Positions 46,297 to 58,459 of a stretch of 64,000 nt of DNA are shown here, piece after piece. The stretch covers positions 17,658,147 through 17,722,146 of the forward strand of contig NC_133297.1 in assembly GCF_005239225.2 (NCBI RefSeq). The letters are read 5' to 3'. The notes beneath the pieces were generated by a model. It was not told the origin of the DNA, did no database searches, and saw nothing but the letters and a program-made list of their open reading frames with translations. Origin of the DNA: Populus alba (taxonomy: Eukaryota > Streptophyta > Magnoliopsida > Malpighiales > Salicaceae). Within the stretch, counting starts at the first letter, position 1. Each line of letters opens with the position of its first letter. The position numbers and the translations under genes are program-made.

Positions 46297-47050
46297 TGAG
46301 ATGGGTAGGTCACCCAATTTTGATACCATTTCTTAGAAAAGTGTTTAGTTTTCTAAGAATTTTAAGATGGGCGGGTCACCCGATATTGACACAATTTCTT
46401 AGAAAAACATGGAGTTTTCTAAGAATGGAGTTTTCTAAGAATTTTAAGATGGGCAAGTCACCCGATATTGAGACCATTTCTTAAAAAAGCATGGAATTTT
46501 TCTAAAAAATCTTAAGATGGGCAGGTCACTCGATATTGAGACTATTTTTTTAAGAAAAAGCATGGAGTTTTCTAAAAATCTTAAGATGGTAAGGTCACCC
46601 AATATTAAGACCAATTTTTTTTAGAAAAAGCATGGAGTTTCCTAAGAATCTTAAGATGGGCAGGTCACCTAATATTGAGACCATTTCTTAGAAAAACATG
46701 GAGTTTTCTAAGAATTTTAAGATGGATAGGTCACCCAATATTGAGACCCTTTCTTAGAAAAGTGTAGAGTTTTCTAAGAATGTTAAGATGGGCAGGTCGT
46801 CAGTTATTGAGATCGTTTCTTAGAAAAGCATGGAGTTTTTCTAAGAATTTTAAGATGGGTAGGTCACCTAATATTGAGACCATTTCTTAGAAAAGCATGG
46901 ATTTTTTTTACAATTTTAAGATGAGTAGGTCACCCAATATTAGGACCATTTCTAGAAAAAAAAACATGGATTTTTTCAAGAAATCTTAAGATAGCAGGTC
47001 ACCTGATAGGGAGACCATTGTTTTAGGAAAAGCACCAAGTTTTATCATGA
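46297..47050 (+). repeat. Minisatellite, about 67-bp unit, 11 copies
   Basis: Unit consensus style: AAGATGGGCAGGTCACCCGA, then TATTGAGACCATTTCTTAGA, then AAAGCATGGAGTTTTCTAAGAATTTT. Units start near 46297, 46366, 46448, 46515, 46585, 46655, 46720, 46787, 46853, 46920 and 46990. Unit 2 has an extra GGAGTTTTCTAAGAAT repeat. It lies between integrase and the 3' LTR, a position where Tat/Ogre elements often carry tandem repeats. Confidence 0.92.
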
Positions 47051-47119
47051 TCAGGTAATTTATTTTTACAACACTTACTACGCTAAACACTTGACAAGTC
47101 TTGGCATCATAAGCATTGT

Positions 47120-47132
47120 AAAGAAGGGGTAG
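47120..47132 (+). other. Polypurine tract (putative)
   Basis: AAAGAAGGGGTAG just upstream of the LTR start at 47137. Such a tract is absent before the related LTR at 42316, which supports the 3'-LTR reading for 47137. Confidence 0.5.
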
Positions 47133-47136
47133 CTAT

Positions 47137-49426
47137 TGTTACTCATTGTTGGACCCCACGTGCTAAAGATGGTGTGTACCTCTTTTGAACAAAGTGTAGG
47201 AGTGTAGCTCATGTTTTGATGGAAAATTGACAAAATAGAGGAGAAAAGAAATATTTTTTCGAACCTTGTTTGAGTTGTTTTTTCTACTCTTTTTATCCTC
47301 CCCTTTGCTACCAAAAGAGTCAGGTTTTTTTAGGTTGATAAGGAGTCTTCCTATAAATCCCTCAGAATTTGCATTTAAAAAAAAAAACTGATTCTACTGC
47401 TGTCACAATTTTTTGTTCCAACTTAGACTCTAATTCTGACTTAGTTTCATACAATATCTAACTATCCTAGCTATATTTTGTTAGTCATGACATGTTGAAA
47501 ATTCACCTACACCTTTATTGGGTCTTAGGGATCACTATTTTTAGGATAGACTCTCAGTCAGATTTGGATACTTGGCATTGTCAAATCCTGCCAGATTGTG
47601 TTATCTAAATTTTTTTTTATCTCATTTTGAATACTTCATCAAAGTTGTAGTATGGGACACGTAGATGAATTTAGGCTTTTGAATTGCTTGATTTTGATAT
47701 CAGAAGCTCAAGATATTCATGTTTGAAATCTTGCATGAAAACATAGAATCCTACCGCGAGAAGGTTTCTAGCCGAGTTTGGTTGCAATTCTGTTATTCAA
47801 AATGAATTTATCTCATTTTTTATCCTGCATGAAAGTTGTAGCTCTACAAGTGATTAGTACTTAAAAGTGCATTTTTATCAAGGTTTTATATCATCATTTT
47901 ACACTTGAAGTATCAATAACTCCTTAACTAAAGCATGTTTTATAATAACATACCTAATAATATAAGATACCTTTAATTTATGGTAAATGTTTATCTTAAA
48001 TACAAGCCTATCATATAAAGAAAGGATTGATTGATGAGTTTAAGTATTGAAATTGAAAAGACAAAGAGAGGGCCAAACTTAGAAAAGAGATGTTGGTGTC
48101 ATCCAAACTGGAGCACTGTTCGGTAATTGGGTCATATCTTGAGTTAGTCCAAATGACCTTAATTTTTTGGATAGATTCGGTAAGACATATGCCTATAAAT
48201 TTCATATGGGGTCCAAGATTTAAAAAGACCATTTTCAAGTCCAAATTATAGCAACAACGGAGAAGTCCGAATATGTCCTGCAACCCAAATATTGTTTAGT
48301 GTTTAGCCTATATCTCGAGTTCTAGAAGTCCAAATGACCTATTTTTTTTCCCTGGAAAGATAAGACAATTCCTAGAACTTTCATGGTACAAGTGGTTCTA
48401 GTTCTAGTTCTAAATTTTGGCCTATAAAAAGAGGCATTTGCCATGCATTTAGGGCTTGGTTGTTCAGATCAAGAACTTTCTCTTGCTCTTTTTTATTTTA
48501 TATATATATTTTTTTAATTTTTAAGTTTTGCTTTCATTAATATCTTGTTTATGCTTTGCATTTCATTTTCTTTACTTAGCTAAACTTGTATCTTATTTAT
48601 GTTCTTATTTTGTTTAGTTATGTTTATCTTCTTCATTATGTTTAGCTAAGTTTATTATGTCAAGGTGAAAAGGTTACACTAAAAATGTAAGAATAAGTAT
48701 AATGTAAACTCAATATCGACCTTAATGTTTAATATTAACATGTCTTATCTTTTTATCTTACTAATTCTCAATACCTTGCTTGTTAAATGGTCAATCTAGA
48801 TTTGTGTTGTATAACACTTGGTAGAACAAATGCTCGGTACTCTCATAGCCCAACCGTATGGTATTATCTACACCTGTGCTATGAAAGGAACTTGATTTGT
48901 TGTTAACATAAGTTAGCATCATGAATTCCTGACAATATTTAAAAGTTTGGTGTTATTTAAATAGATAATTAATATGATCATGTTAATAATTTATAATGAG
49001 CTATTAATGACAAATCATTCGATCGTAATCTTCTTTTGTGTGTGGTTTCCATTTGAATAATAAGAGTTTATATTATACTTGTTTGAAATACCATTAGTGG
49101 ATCCTCTAACCTTGACATTTGTTTTTATAATTGTTTAATCCTTACATTAATCTTTCATCTCAAAGTTCTCATCAACTTCTTCTTCTTCTTTATTACTACT
49201 TCTACTACTACTACTACTACTACTACTCTTATTCTTGTTGTTGTTTATAATTTATACAATTAACCTCCATGTGGTTCGACCCCGGTCTTGCTGGATTATT
49301 TATTACTTCGACACTCCTGCACTTAGGAGAAAATATCAATCTTTTGGTCTTGTCAAAAATTGTAGATGAATTTGGGACTTTTGAATCGTTTGATTTCGAT
49401 ATTAAAAGCTCATAATATTCTTGTTT
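47137..49426 (+). repeat. 3' LTR of the second Tat/Ogre-type element, interrupted and cut by the gap
   Basis: Segments 47137-47850 and 49356-49426 are collinear with 42316-43095. The intervening 47851-49355 is an inserted Athila-family solo LTR. The rest of the LTR is lost in the N gap, so its end and target duplication cannot be checked. Confidence 0.65.
47851..49355 (+). mobile_element. Solo LTR of the Athila family, plus orientation
   Basis: Runs TGATTAGTACTTAAAAGTGC ... CTTTTGGTCTTGTCA with a TATA box at about 48420 (CCTATAAAAAGAGG) and a (CTT)n/(CTA)n region at about 49178-49240. No internal sequence accompanies it. Flanks are ACAAG (47846-47850) and AAAAT (49356-49360). The uninterrupted relative at 43020-43035 shows ACAAG followed by TGTAGAT, so AAAAT is best explained as the decayed second target copy. 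It is clearly more diverged than the element A and B LTRs, so it is older, probably from unequal recombination between two LTRs. Confidence 0.85.
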
Positions 49427-49926
49427 NNNNNNNNNNNNNNNNNNNNNNNNNNNNNNNNNNNNNNNNNNNNNNNNNNNNNNNNNNNNNNNNNNNNNNNNNN
49501 NNNNNNNNNNNNNNNNNNNNNNNNNNNNNNNNNNNNNNNNNNNNNNNNNNNNNNNNNNNNNNNNNNNNNNNNNNNNNNNNNNNNNNNNNNNNNNNNNNNN
49601 NNNNNNNNNNNNNNNNNNNNNNNNNNNNNNNNNNNNNNNNNNNNNNNNNNNNNNNNNNNNNNNNNNNNNNNNNNNNNNNNNNNNNNNNNNNNNNNNNNNN
49701 NNNNNNNNNNNNNNNNNNNNNNNNNNNNNNNNNNNNNNNNNNNNNNNNNNNNNNNNNNNNNNNNNNNNNNNNNNNNNNNNNNNNNNNNNNNNNNNNNNNN
49801 NNNNNNNNNNNNNNNNNNNNNNNNNNNNNNNNNNNNNNNNNNNNNNNNNNNNNNNNNNNNNNNNNNNNNNNNNNNNNNNNNNNNNNNNNNNNNNNNNNNN
49901 NNNNNNNNNNNNNNNNNNNNNNNNNN
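49427..49926. other. Assembly gap, 500 N
   Basis: Exactly 500 N, a conventional placeholder for a gap of unknown size. Apparent long ORFs over it are artefacts. Confidence 0.99.
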
Positions 49927-52900
49927 TTTTTTGTTAGATAATAGGGCGGACGATATATTGTTTGCCCCAATTCAATTTTTAATAAAAAGGACGATGTGTA
50001 GTTTGGCATACCTAAATGCTGGCTACCGTGGTGGGTGGAAAATCAGGGTGCTTTGTTTTTTGTTCTCTAAAAAACCAATATTCAACCACAAATACCTAGA
50101 AAACACCCATCATAGCCTTGTTCAACCCATCCTTAAGTTTTAAAAGCGCAAAAAAACCGGTTCAAAACAAAGAATCAACCTAGAACCTAATTTCTTCTAT
50201 AAAATCAGAATATGTTTTTTGAGCATAGTTTCAAGGTAACAAAACATCTAATTCAAACTCTCCTCATCATATAAAACTATTTGGAATAAAAATATAATAT
50301 TTTGGTTGGTCGAATTGTTGAAACAACACCTTTCTTTCTCTAGGCTAAATTCTATCAATTGCCTCTCTCTCCTCTCATCTAATATAACTGAAAATGATGA
50401 AATAGAGATTTAGTACCAAAATAAATATTGAAAAACACAAAGGACTGATCAACTTATAGCAAAAAAATTGGGGATAAAAATATACTTTACCAACAAATTT
50501 AAATGATGTCACCCTGTTATCTGTGCATTGCACTTTAGTCACTTGTCTTGCAATTCAACCCTCACCCTAAAAAATACATGCAATTGGATTCTAATTTTGG
50601 CTTAATTGTCTAAAATAAATGTTTGAGGTTCAAATTGATTTTTTTTTCAAAATTCCACTATTGTAATCCACGGTAAAATAAAAGGGTAAACAATGGTATA
50701 GCTACAGTAAAAACGCCAAAATCATTTAGCTTCAAAGATAATTAATAAACAGAATCTATTCAACAACAAAGTGAAGTTAATTGAGCAAAAACGATAGTGT
50801 AAAGTACTAAAACTAATTATAATTATGTATTAACTCCAATAAATTGATTTGAAGGTTAAAAAATGCATATTCTCTTTTTTTAATTTCAGAGTCCGGATTT
50901 TAAGATTAACAATCATGATAATTTATTAAATTACTTTAAACACGTGAGACTAGATAGAAAAATCATTTTATATTTTAAGATCGTTGGAGAGAAACATTCT
51001 TGAAATGATTTGAATTAGTTTTAGTTAATGCACAATTCAAAAATAATCTTTACCGTTGAATAAATAATTATAATTATGTGTCATAATCTTTTTTCTTGGA
51101 GGGGAAAATTAGCATTATCTGAAACTCCTAACAAATTGAACTATATCCTTTAGTTTTTAATTCAAATATTATTTTGTGGCCATTATGAATATTTAACTAA
51201 TAAATTTCCCCACATCAAATAATTTTTCATGAAAGGTTATACATTAAAAGTTGTATATTTTAGATATGTTAACCACCCATCAGTTACATGTATATTTTTT
51301 TCATGGAAAAGAAGAATTAAAAAAAATATATATGTTTTTATAGAGAAAATAAAAGTGGTATATGATCTTACAAAAAAAACCTGTGATTTCTCCTTTAAGT
51401 ACACATATTAAGGACTTGGATAAACTAGAATATGTTTGAGAGTGTAATTGCGGTTGTTTTTTAAAGTATTTTCATTCCAAAACACATTAAAATAATATTT
51501 TTTTTATTTTTTAAAAATTATTTTTGACAAAAGCACACCAAAATGATTTGAAAACATAAAAAACATATTAATCTGAAGAAAAAAAATTTTCAATTTTTTT
51601 TTAAAACGCTTACAAAACTCAATGCCAAATAGAGTTATCTCAAATGTTTTTTAACATTTTGGTATCATTTTTTTTTTTTTTTTTTTTTTGTGAAATTTGA
51701 TTTTATGGCTGGATGTATGTTTTATTGGGATTTTTGCTTGCAATTTATTAAAACTTTATGATGATATTGCTAAACATTTGGTATAAGAGTAGTATCTCTA
51801 ATTTAATTTTGGTTTTATTTAAATTTCTGTTTGAGATCTCTTTGATTATTGTTCATAGTTTATCTATTAAATTATGTATATTATGTATGTTGAAACTCTA
51901 TGCAAGCTAGATTTCTGTTGTTGTTTTACTTAAATATTGTATGCCTATATTTTACTCAAATATTGCATGCATATAAAATATATTAATTAATTGCTTTTAT
52001 TACAATTTACATCATTAATTGTTTATCTACAATGATTGCTTTTTTCAATTTATGTAATCTATATCTATTGCTAGATGATGATTTTTTGTGAGTGAATTTT
52101 CACTTTTAAAAAGATTGCCATGCAAATATTAATGTGCATCTTTAGACTATTAAGTATGTGTTTTGGTATAAGAATGCATAATATTTTTTAAAATTGTTTT
52201 TTTAATTGAAAAAATATATTTTTTATTTTTTATATTAACATATTAAAATCATAAAAAAAATATCAATTTGATATTTTTCAAGCTAAATGTACTTAGTACG
52301 ATTCTAAATGAAAAAAAAACAAATGGGTTTAAGTGTTATTGGAATAGCAATAATAGGCTATTGGGAATTGAATTTGAAACCTTTAAATTAAAGGATTAAA
52401 ACATTTATTTTTGGCTACTACTTGAATTTTGATAGATCTATACATGTTTTTTTACATCAATAATTATAATTAATCATGTAGATGTGATAATTCAACCCCA
52501 CATAATGATTATATATATAAATTGCCCACGAGTCTATTAGAAATAAAATGTTAGTCCTATAATAAAGTAATTTAAATTGCTTGTGTTATAATCTAATTCC
52601 ACTTGAAAGATTATAATAACATGTTGATTTATTTATTAGAATTAATTTACAAGGGTAATGTTCCATATTTGGCTTCGTTACATGTTTTATTTAGTGATCT
52701 TTTATTGTTTATTTGCCGTTATTCAAATTTATCTGTTATGAAGTTTTTATTTTTTTAATATTGCTCCTCTAAGGGGTGATAATTATGCTAACCGGAAGGA
52801 AAAAAGTTCTCCTTAAACATTTAATGTTCCATTAAATGTTCCACATTAATGTGCATGGACCTTCATTTATTACTTTGAATGGATGAACCTCCAAAGCCCA

Positions 52901-53859
52901 CGAAATCAAGCACAAAAGATGAGAAAACATAATATGATTTTTAGGAGTGATCCAATTGCTTATGTGCTCTTAGTTTCATATTAGAAAAAGTATTCGTGGA
53001 TCCATCCCTAATTGTGCCAAAGCGAAAGAATATCTCAATTTGAGACTTTTAACAAGGCATTAATGAGCACCCCAATAAAAAAATGTGCTTCATAAAATTT
53101 AATGGCATTCAAGGTATACATTAGCAAAGACGCGGGATATAATTGCTATATTGAATTCGGAAATTGAAAGCAATTAGCAAAGATGCTGGAAAATTTAATG
53201 GCATTCAAAGTATACATTAGTAAAGTTCAAGGATTATTTTTGAAATAAATAGCCAAGTTAATCAATGGAGGGCTTAATTGAAAAGATAATTTGAAATTAG
53301 AAGTCAATTTGGTTTAAAAATTAAAGATGGGAAGAACTAATGATGAATTTGCAACAAATGGTTAAATTTGAAGGAATAAATTGATTCATTTAGGGACAAA
53401 ATAATAATAAAAAAAGAGATTTAGGAATTTCTGAAAAACCAAGGATTAAATTAAAAAATAGAAAGATCAATTAATTCAATTTCAGGTTTAAATTGAAAGA
53501 GATTTCAAGATTAAAATGAAATTGAAAAACTTAAAAGCCAAAGATTGTAATGAAAAGGATTAAATATTAAAGGGACCAATTAACTATTTTAATAATTTAA
53601 TTATAGTCCTATTTGTTTTAGTCCAACCATTCAATCCAATTAATCCCAATTAAGTCCAATGGAGTTAAATTAATTCAATTAAGCCCATTTAATTCAAGTT
53701 TTAGGTCCAATATTTTTTCAATTGATTCATTTTAGTCCAGAATCCAATTAATCAATCATAGCAATTAATCACAAATTTCAATATCAATATTCTAGCTCTT
53801 AATTCAAGATTTCCAACCTTTGTTATCAATATTTAGCACTAATTTGCAGTCTTGATTTG
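49927..53859. repeat. Left flank of Athila B, second copy of the duplicated segment
   Basis: Collinear with 23531-27457 from the first base after the gap, with scattered substitutions and 1- to 12-bp indels, up to the ATTTG (53855-53859) next to the Athila insertion. No coding domain. Small local differences: an expanded poly-T (about 51667-51689), and CATCTTAATT missing near 53510 relative to the first copy. Confidence 0.9.
51433..51631. mobile_element. Small TIR element (MITE-like), copy in the second duplicate
   Basis: Counterpart of 25025-25222, with ends TGTTTGAGAGTG and CAATGCCAAATA. Same interior layout. Confidence 0.55.
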
Positions 53860-55588
53860 TGACACGACCAAAAGATTGATGTCTTCTCCCAAGTGCAGGA
53901 GTGTCGAAGTAATAAATAACCCGGCAAGACCGGGGTCGAACCACGTAGAGGTTAATTGTACAAATTATAAATAACAATAATACAACAACAACAACAACAA
54001 CAACAATAACAACAACAATAATAACAATAATAATAATACTCAGTACGTGGCGTTGTTATACCTAAGAATGATCTAAAAGATCGGGTCACAGGTTTCCAGC
54101 CTATATACTGAGTTTATGAAAAGATGAAAGAGATATATATATAATATAAACAAAATGTAAATAACAATAACAATAACAATAACAATAATAATAATAATAT
54201 TAACAATGATAAAAAATAAATGTCAAGGTTAGAGGATCCACCAATGGTATTTCAAACAAGTATAGTATAAACTCTTATTATTCAACCGGAAACCACACAC
54301 AAAGGAGGTTCCAATTGGCCGATTTGTCATTAACAGCTCATTATAAATTATTAACATGATCATATTAATTATCTCATTTACATAACACGAAACTTTTAAA
54401 TATTATCAGGAATTCATGATGTTAATTGATGTTAACAACAAATCAAGTACCTTTCATAGCCCAGGTGTAGTAATACCATACGGTTGGGGCTATGAGAGTG
54501 CAAATCATTTGTTGTACCAAGTATTATACAACACAATCTAGATTAACCATTTAACAAGCAAGGTAATTAAGAATTAGTAAGATAAAAAGATAAGACATGT
54601 TAATATTAAACATTAAGGTTCATGTTGAGTTTATACCATACTTGTTCTTACACCATTAGTGTAACCTTTTCACCTTGACATAATAAACTTAGCCAAACAT
54701 AATGAAGAAGAGAAACATAAATAAATAAAACAAGAACATAAATAAGATACAAGTTAACTAAGGAAAGGAAAGGAAATGAAAAGCATAAACAAGATATTAA
54801 TGAAAGCAAAACTTAAGAATTACAAAAAAAAAATATAAAGAGAGAAATAAAGAGCATGAACTTTATCTGAACAACCAAGCCCCTAAATACATGGCAAATG
54901 CCTCCTTTTATAGGCCAAAATTCAGAATTATTGATTTGATGACTAATTGTTGAGTGGGTGGCCAACTTTTGACTTGGTGAAAATCCTTATCTTCTTGTCT
55001 TAATAAAACAAAAATGCTAGCATCAGAACTGGGTCTAGATGTCCAAATAAAAGTTCTAGAAAATTATCTTAGCTCTCCAGGAAAAAAAAATGAGGTCATT
55101 TGGACTTCTAGAACTCAAGATATGGGCTGAACACTGAATAGTGTCTAGGCTGCAGGACAGATTCGGACTTCTCCGTTGTTGCTATAATTTGGACTTGAAA
55201 ACGGCCTTCTTAGATCTTGATGTCCAAATGAAAGTTGTAGGCCCATGTCTTACTGAATTTGTGTAAACATTTGAGGTCATTTGGACATCTAGAACTCGAG
55301 ATATGACCCAATTACCGAACAATGTTCTAGTTTGGACTGCACCAACATCTCTTTTCCAAGTTTCACCCTCTCTTTATCTTCACAAATTTCAGTAGTTGAA
55401 TTCATCAATCAATACTTTGATTTATGTGATAGACCTGTATTTAAGATGAACATTTACCGTATATTAGGGTATTTTATAGTATTAGACTTGTTATTATAAA
55501 ACATGCTTTAGTTAAGGAGTTATTGATACTTTAAGTGCAAAATGATGATATAAAACCTTGATAAGTATGCACTTTTAAGTACTAATCA
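53860..55588 (-). repeat. 3' LTR of Athila B
   Basis: 1729 bp, TGATTAGTAC ... GTGTCA on the minus strand. Contains (AAC)n/(AAT)n runs at about 53980-54035 and 54160-54200 and a TATA box at about 54903-54914. A polypurine tract (GGGGGG) abuts it at 55589-55599. Confidence 0.93.
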
Positions 55589-55599
55589 CACCCCCCAAC

Positions 55600-56789
55600 T
55601 AGCTTATTACTAGTCCCTAGTAATTAAAGTGTTAAACTAGAAAAACAATTTGCAAATTCCATAAAGCAAGGCATTCATCATTCAACTTACTTTAATATAT
55701 CCAGATAAACAAACTCTCATTAAATTCATATATCTGCTCAATACCTCTTAAACAAGATATTACTAAACCTTTCTTTTGTGCTCAAAATATCAACATATAG
55801 TTATGGGGCTTTACTTGGAAGAAAAACAATTTTTTGCTCTAATGTTTAAGGCTAACTTCCTTAGGTTGAGATTATGATTATTTTTTTTCTTTTATTTATT
55901 TATTTTATTTATTTATATACACATGCAACTTGAAACACAATGCATCTTTAACCCATGTAACGAGTTTTAGGCTAATGACTCCCAGACCAGTTGGTCTTAG
56001 GGCATTAGGTGTTGAGACACCCCTACGAGCTTAGCAACTCGGGTTGCAGATACTGATACAGAGATAGTGCAATGTTTGATTCCCTTAAGCTTTTCTCCTC
56101 AACCCATGTAACAAGCGTTGGGCCAATAGCTCCCAAGTTAGTTGACTTTTGAGTATTAAGTGTTAAAACACCCCTTCGGGCTTAATTGCTTAGGTTAGGG
56201 AGGCTACGAAACCAAACTTATCTACCTTTTTATTATCATTTTTTTTTTTGCAAATTATATACTATCCCTTTCCCTTAGTTGTTACCTTTAACAAAAGAAC
56301 ATAAATAATGTAATGATCTGATGTGCAACCCACAATCATATGTTAAAGCGTGTGTGTGAAAATGAAGATTTAAAAATACTTGTTAAATGAGCATATGAGC
56401 AGAATCAAGTGCTACTAATACAAGAGTTTGTAAGCCTAAATATTTCAAGAAGTATTCTGATAGACCTTGTTAAGAATGTTTACTAAGATGCGTCTCAAGA
56501 GTCACTTTATCAAAAGAACTCCTTTTACTCTGCCATCCTAGTAACAACAGTTTTTGCAAATAGTTTATGAAATAGAAAACACAGGTTTTTTTTTTTAATT
56601 TTTTTTTAAAATATCAATTACTACCTTTTCCCCCTAACCAAAATGAGACATTGTCCTCAATGTCTTAAGGTAGAAAGATATAGTATAGAAGCATCACCTG
56701 AAATAACGAACACTGACAAACCTGAAACACACTTAAACAAATATAAGAAATAGTAAAACATAATAATAAAACCAAAAGACACAAAGTTT
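55600..56789 (-). other. 3' non-coding region of Athila B
   Basis: Counterpart of 29566-30758, including both hairpin-containing blocks (about 55949-56040 and 56098-56190). No protein domain. The second hairpin arm reads AAGTTA here instead of AAGTCA. Confidence 0.6.
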
Positions 56790-57444
56790 TTACAAACGAA
56801 GACTCAAATCCAATCTAAGTTTTTTACGGCTTTCCTTAGTTGACCAATTTATGTGACTCATGGAGGGATTAATTACAGGGATGAAAGATTGTAATTGGTC
56901 AATCAATTGTTCAGCAGTAGCAGCAGAGATTATGATTTGTTGTGCTGAAGATGTTAGAAATTCCTGTTCCACAGCATGATCAAGAAAAGACAACAACTTA
57001 TCATAAAAACCATTAACATTTAACAAACCTATGGGTTTATGGTGAATGTGCAGTTGGGCCCAAGAGGAAATATGAAAGATCTCTTCCAATGTGCCCAGAC
57101 CACCTGGTAAGGCAATGAAGGCATCAGCATGGTTAAACATTGCATTCAGTCGATCAGACATTGTGGGGACTTGTAATTCCTCTCCAATTGTTTTTCCAAT
57201 GATGTCCCCTTGTGCTAAAGCTTTGGGGACAACCCCCAAAACTTGACTACCTCCTAAAGATGCAGCTATTGACACTCCCCCCCATTAAACCAAGGCTGCC
57301 TCCTCCATACACTAAATGAATCTTTCGCTCAGCTAGTACCTGACCAAGATAATTTGCTGATTCTAAAAACTCTTTTTCTTTCCCAGGACTTGATCAACCG
57401 AAAACACAAATATTGTTTATGTGATTACTTGAGGAACCTGTCAT
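56790..57444 (-). pseudogene. LOG-family ORF of Athila B (broken)
   Basis: Same gene as 30759-31412. The ancestral start is ATG 57442-57444. Two lesions: an in-frame TGA at 57394-57396 (the Gly of the VF.GSS motif) and one extra C in a C-run at 57277-57283 (7 C, versus 6 in element A), which shifts the frame. From 57275 down, the last 161 codons stay open and keep Arg of MSDRLNAMF, PGGLGTLEE and PIGLLNVNGFYD. Differences from element A in this part include Ile/Val, Val/Ala, Phe/Ser, Arg/His and Arg/Ser. It should not make a working LOG enzyme. Confidence 0.9.
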
Positions 57445-57741
57445 TTCTACACATGTCTGTATTTGATGAATGTATGGGTTGAGTAGAAATGAAGGGAAGG
57501 AAGAGAAGAAGATGAGAAATTGAAAATGCAATCATACCACCTATATGTAGGCCAGCTGTAGTCTCACACACACACACACACACTCTCTCTTTCTCTTTAT
57601 TAAATATTTATTTTGAAAAAGCATATATATGTACAGGTAGTTGTGATTATAGCTCACATTTTCCCTTGGTTTTACGTCCAAGAACGGCTTAAACGCCCTC
57701 TATGGGTCGGGGATAGGGTTCCCATCCAGTTTTTTTAAAAA

Positions 57742-58248
57742 CTAGCAAACAGGGTCTTTTTTAGTCAGATTCCCAAGACTAAGTCGAGCATGTTCTTTAT
57801 GGAATTGGGGCCATAAATCATAAATTGCACGATGCACATCTCCACTAGGGTGCGTCTCAAGAGTCAATAGAAGATTAACTAAAGACCCCTTACTCAGGCC
57901 ATCCTTAATGAATTGTATTTTATCTTCACGGTTTACAGATACCATTCCTAAAGAATGACATGTCGCATTACAAGTCCATATGGCACATTTGTGACAGACT
58001 TGCAGTCGTTTTGCACGACGTTTCTTTGCAAAAGTACTTTTACTTGTTCCAGGCATGTATGAAATGAAAGAATTGGAGGACTCACCTGATAATCGAACCT
58101 TTGCTTCAATCAGCCAACGAATATCTTCAGGAATTCCATGATTCATTAACAACCTCAATCTCGCACATCTAGCACGGTAAATTTTTGTAATCGCATTTTG
58201 AGGCAGAGCGGGAAAATACTTTTTCAATTTTTCAAGAGTGGTGTCCAT
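57742..58248 (-). pseudogene. NABP-like ORF of Athila B (C-terminally truncated)
   Basis: Counterpart of 31666-32214. A CAG-to-TAG change stops the frame at 57742, removing the last 14 residues. The basic run and the four-Cys/His cluster are intact, so a near-full product is possible. Replacement differences from A include Ser/Leu near the start, Cys/Arg in GIPEDI.WL, Val/Ala between Cys88 and Trp91, and Asp/Val at GSL.NLL. Function as for element A is inferred only from resemblance to viral cysteine-rich nucleic-acid-binding proteins. Confidence 0.6.
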
Positions 58249-58459
58249 TTTCAAATGAGAATTGGATGAGAGATTCAAAGAAAGAAGAAAGAGCAGATAA
58301 TTGCACAATTATATACACCGATATCAGTTATCATGGGAAACTGAAAGAACCGACTTAAGAGTCATGGAGTACCGTTATCCGCCATTTGACCGGGGTGAGA
58401 GAAACTAGCAAAACAAAAGATACACCAAAACATAACACAAAACAATGTGAGAAAAAGAA

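Noticed and set aside
46297..47050. Regularly spaced repeats as a CRISPR-like array
   Set aside because: The whole 67-bp unit is repeated head to tail with no unique spacers, in eukaryotic retrotransposon DNA. It is a minisatellite.
49366..50143. Long open frames of about 190-240 codons on both strands
   Set aside because: They span the 500-N gap and exist only because N codons are not stops.
30759..57444. The two LOG reading frames as an ordinary tandem pair of host genes
   Set aside because: Both are intronless, both lie between Athila integrase and polypurine tract with LTRs around them, and both sit in duplicated DNA.
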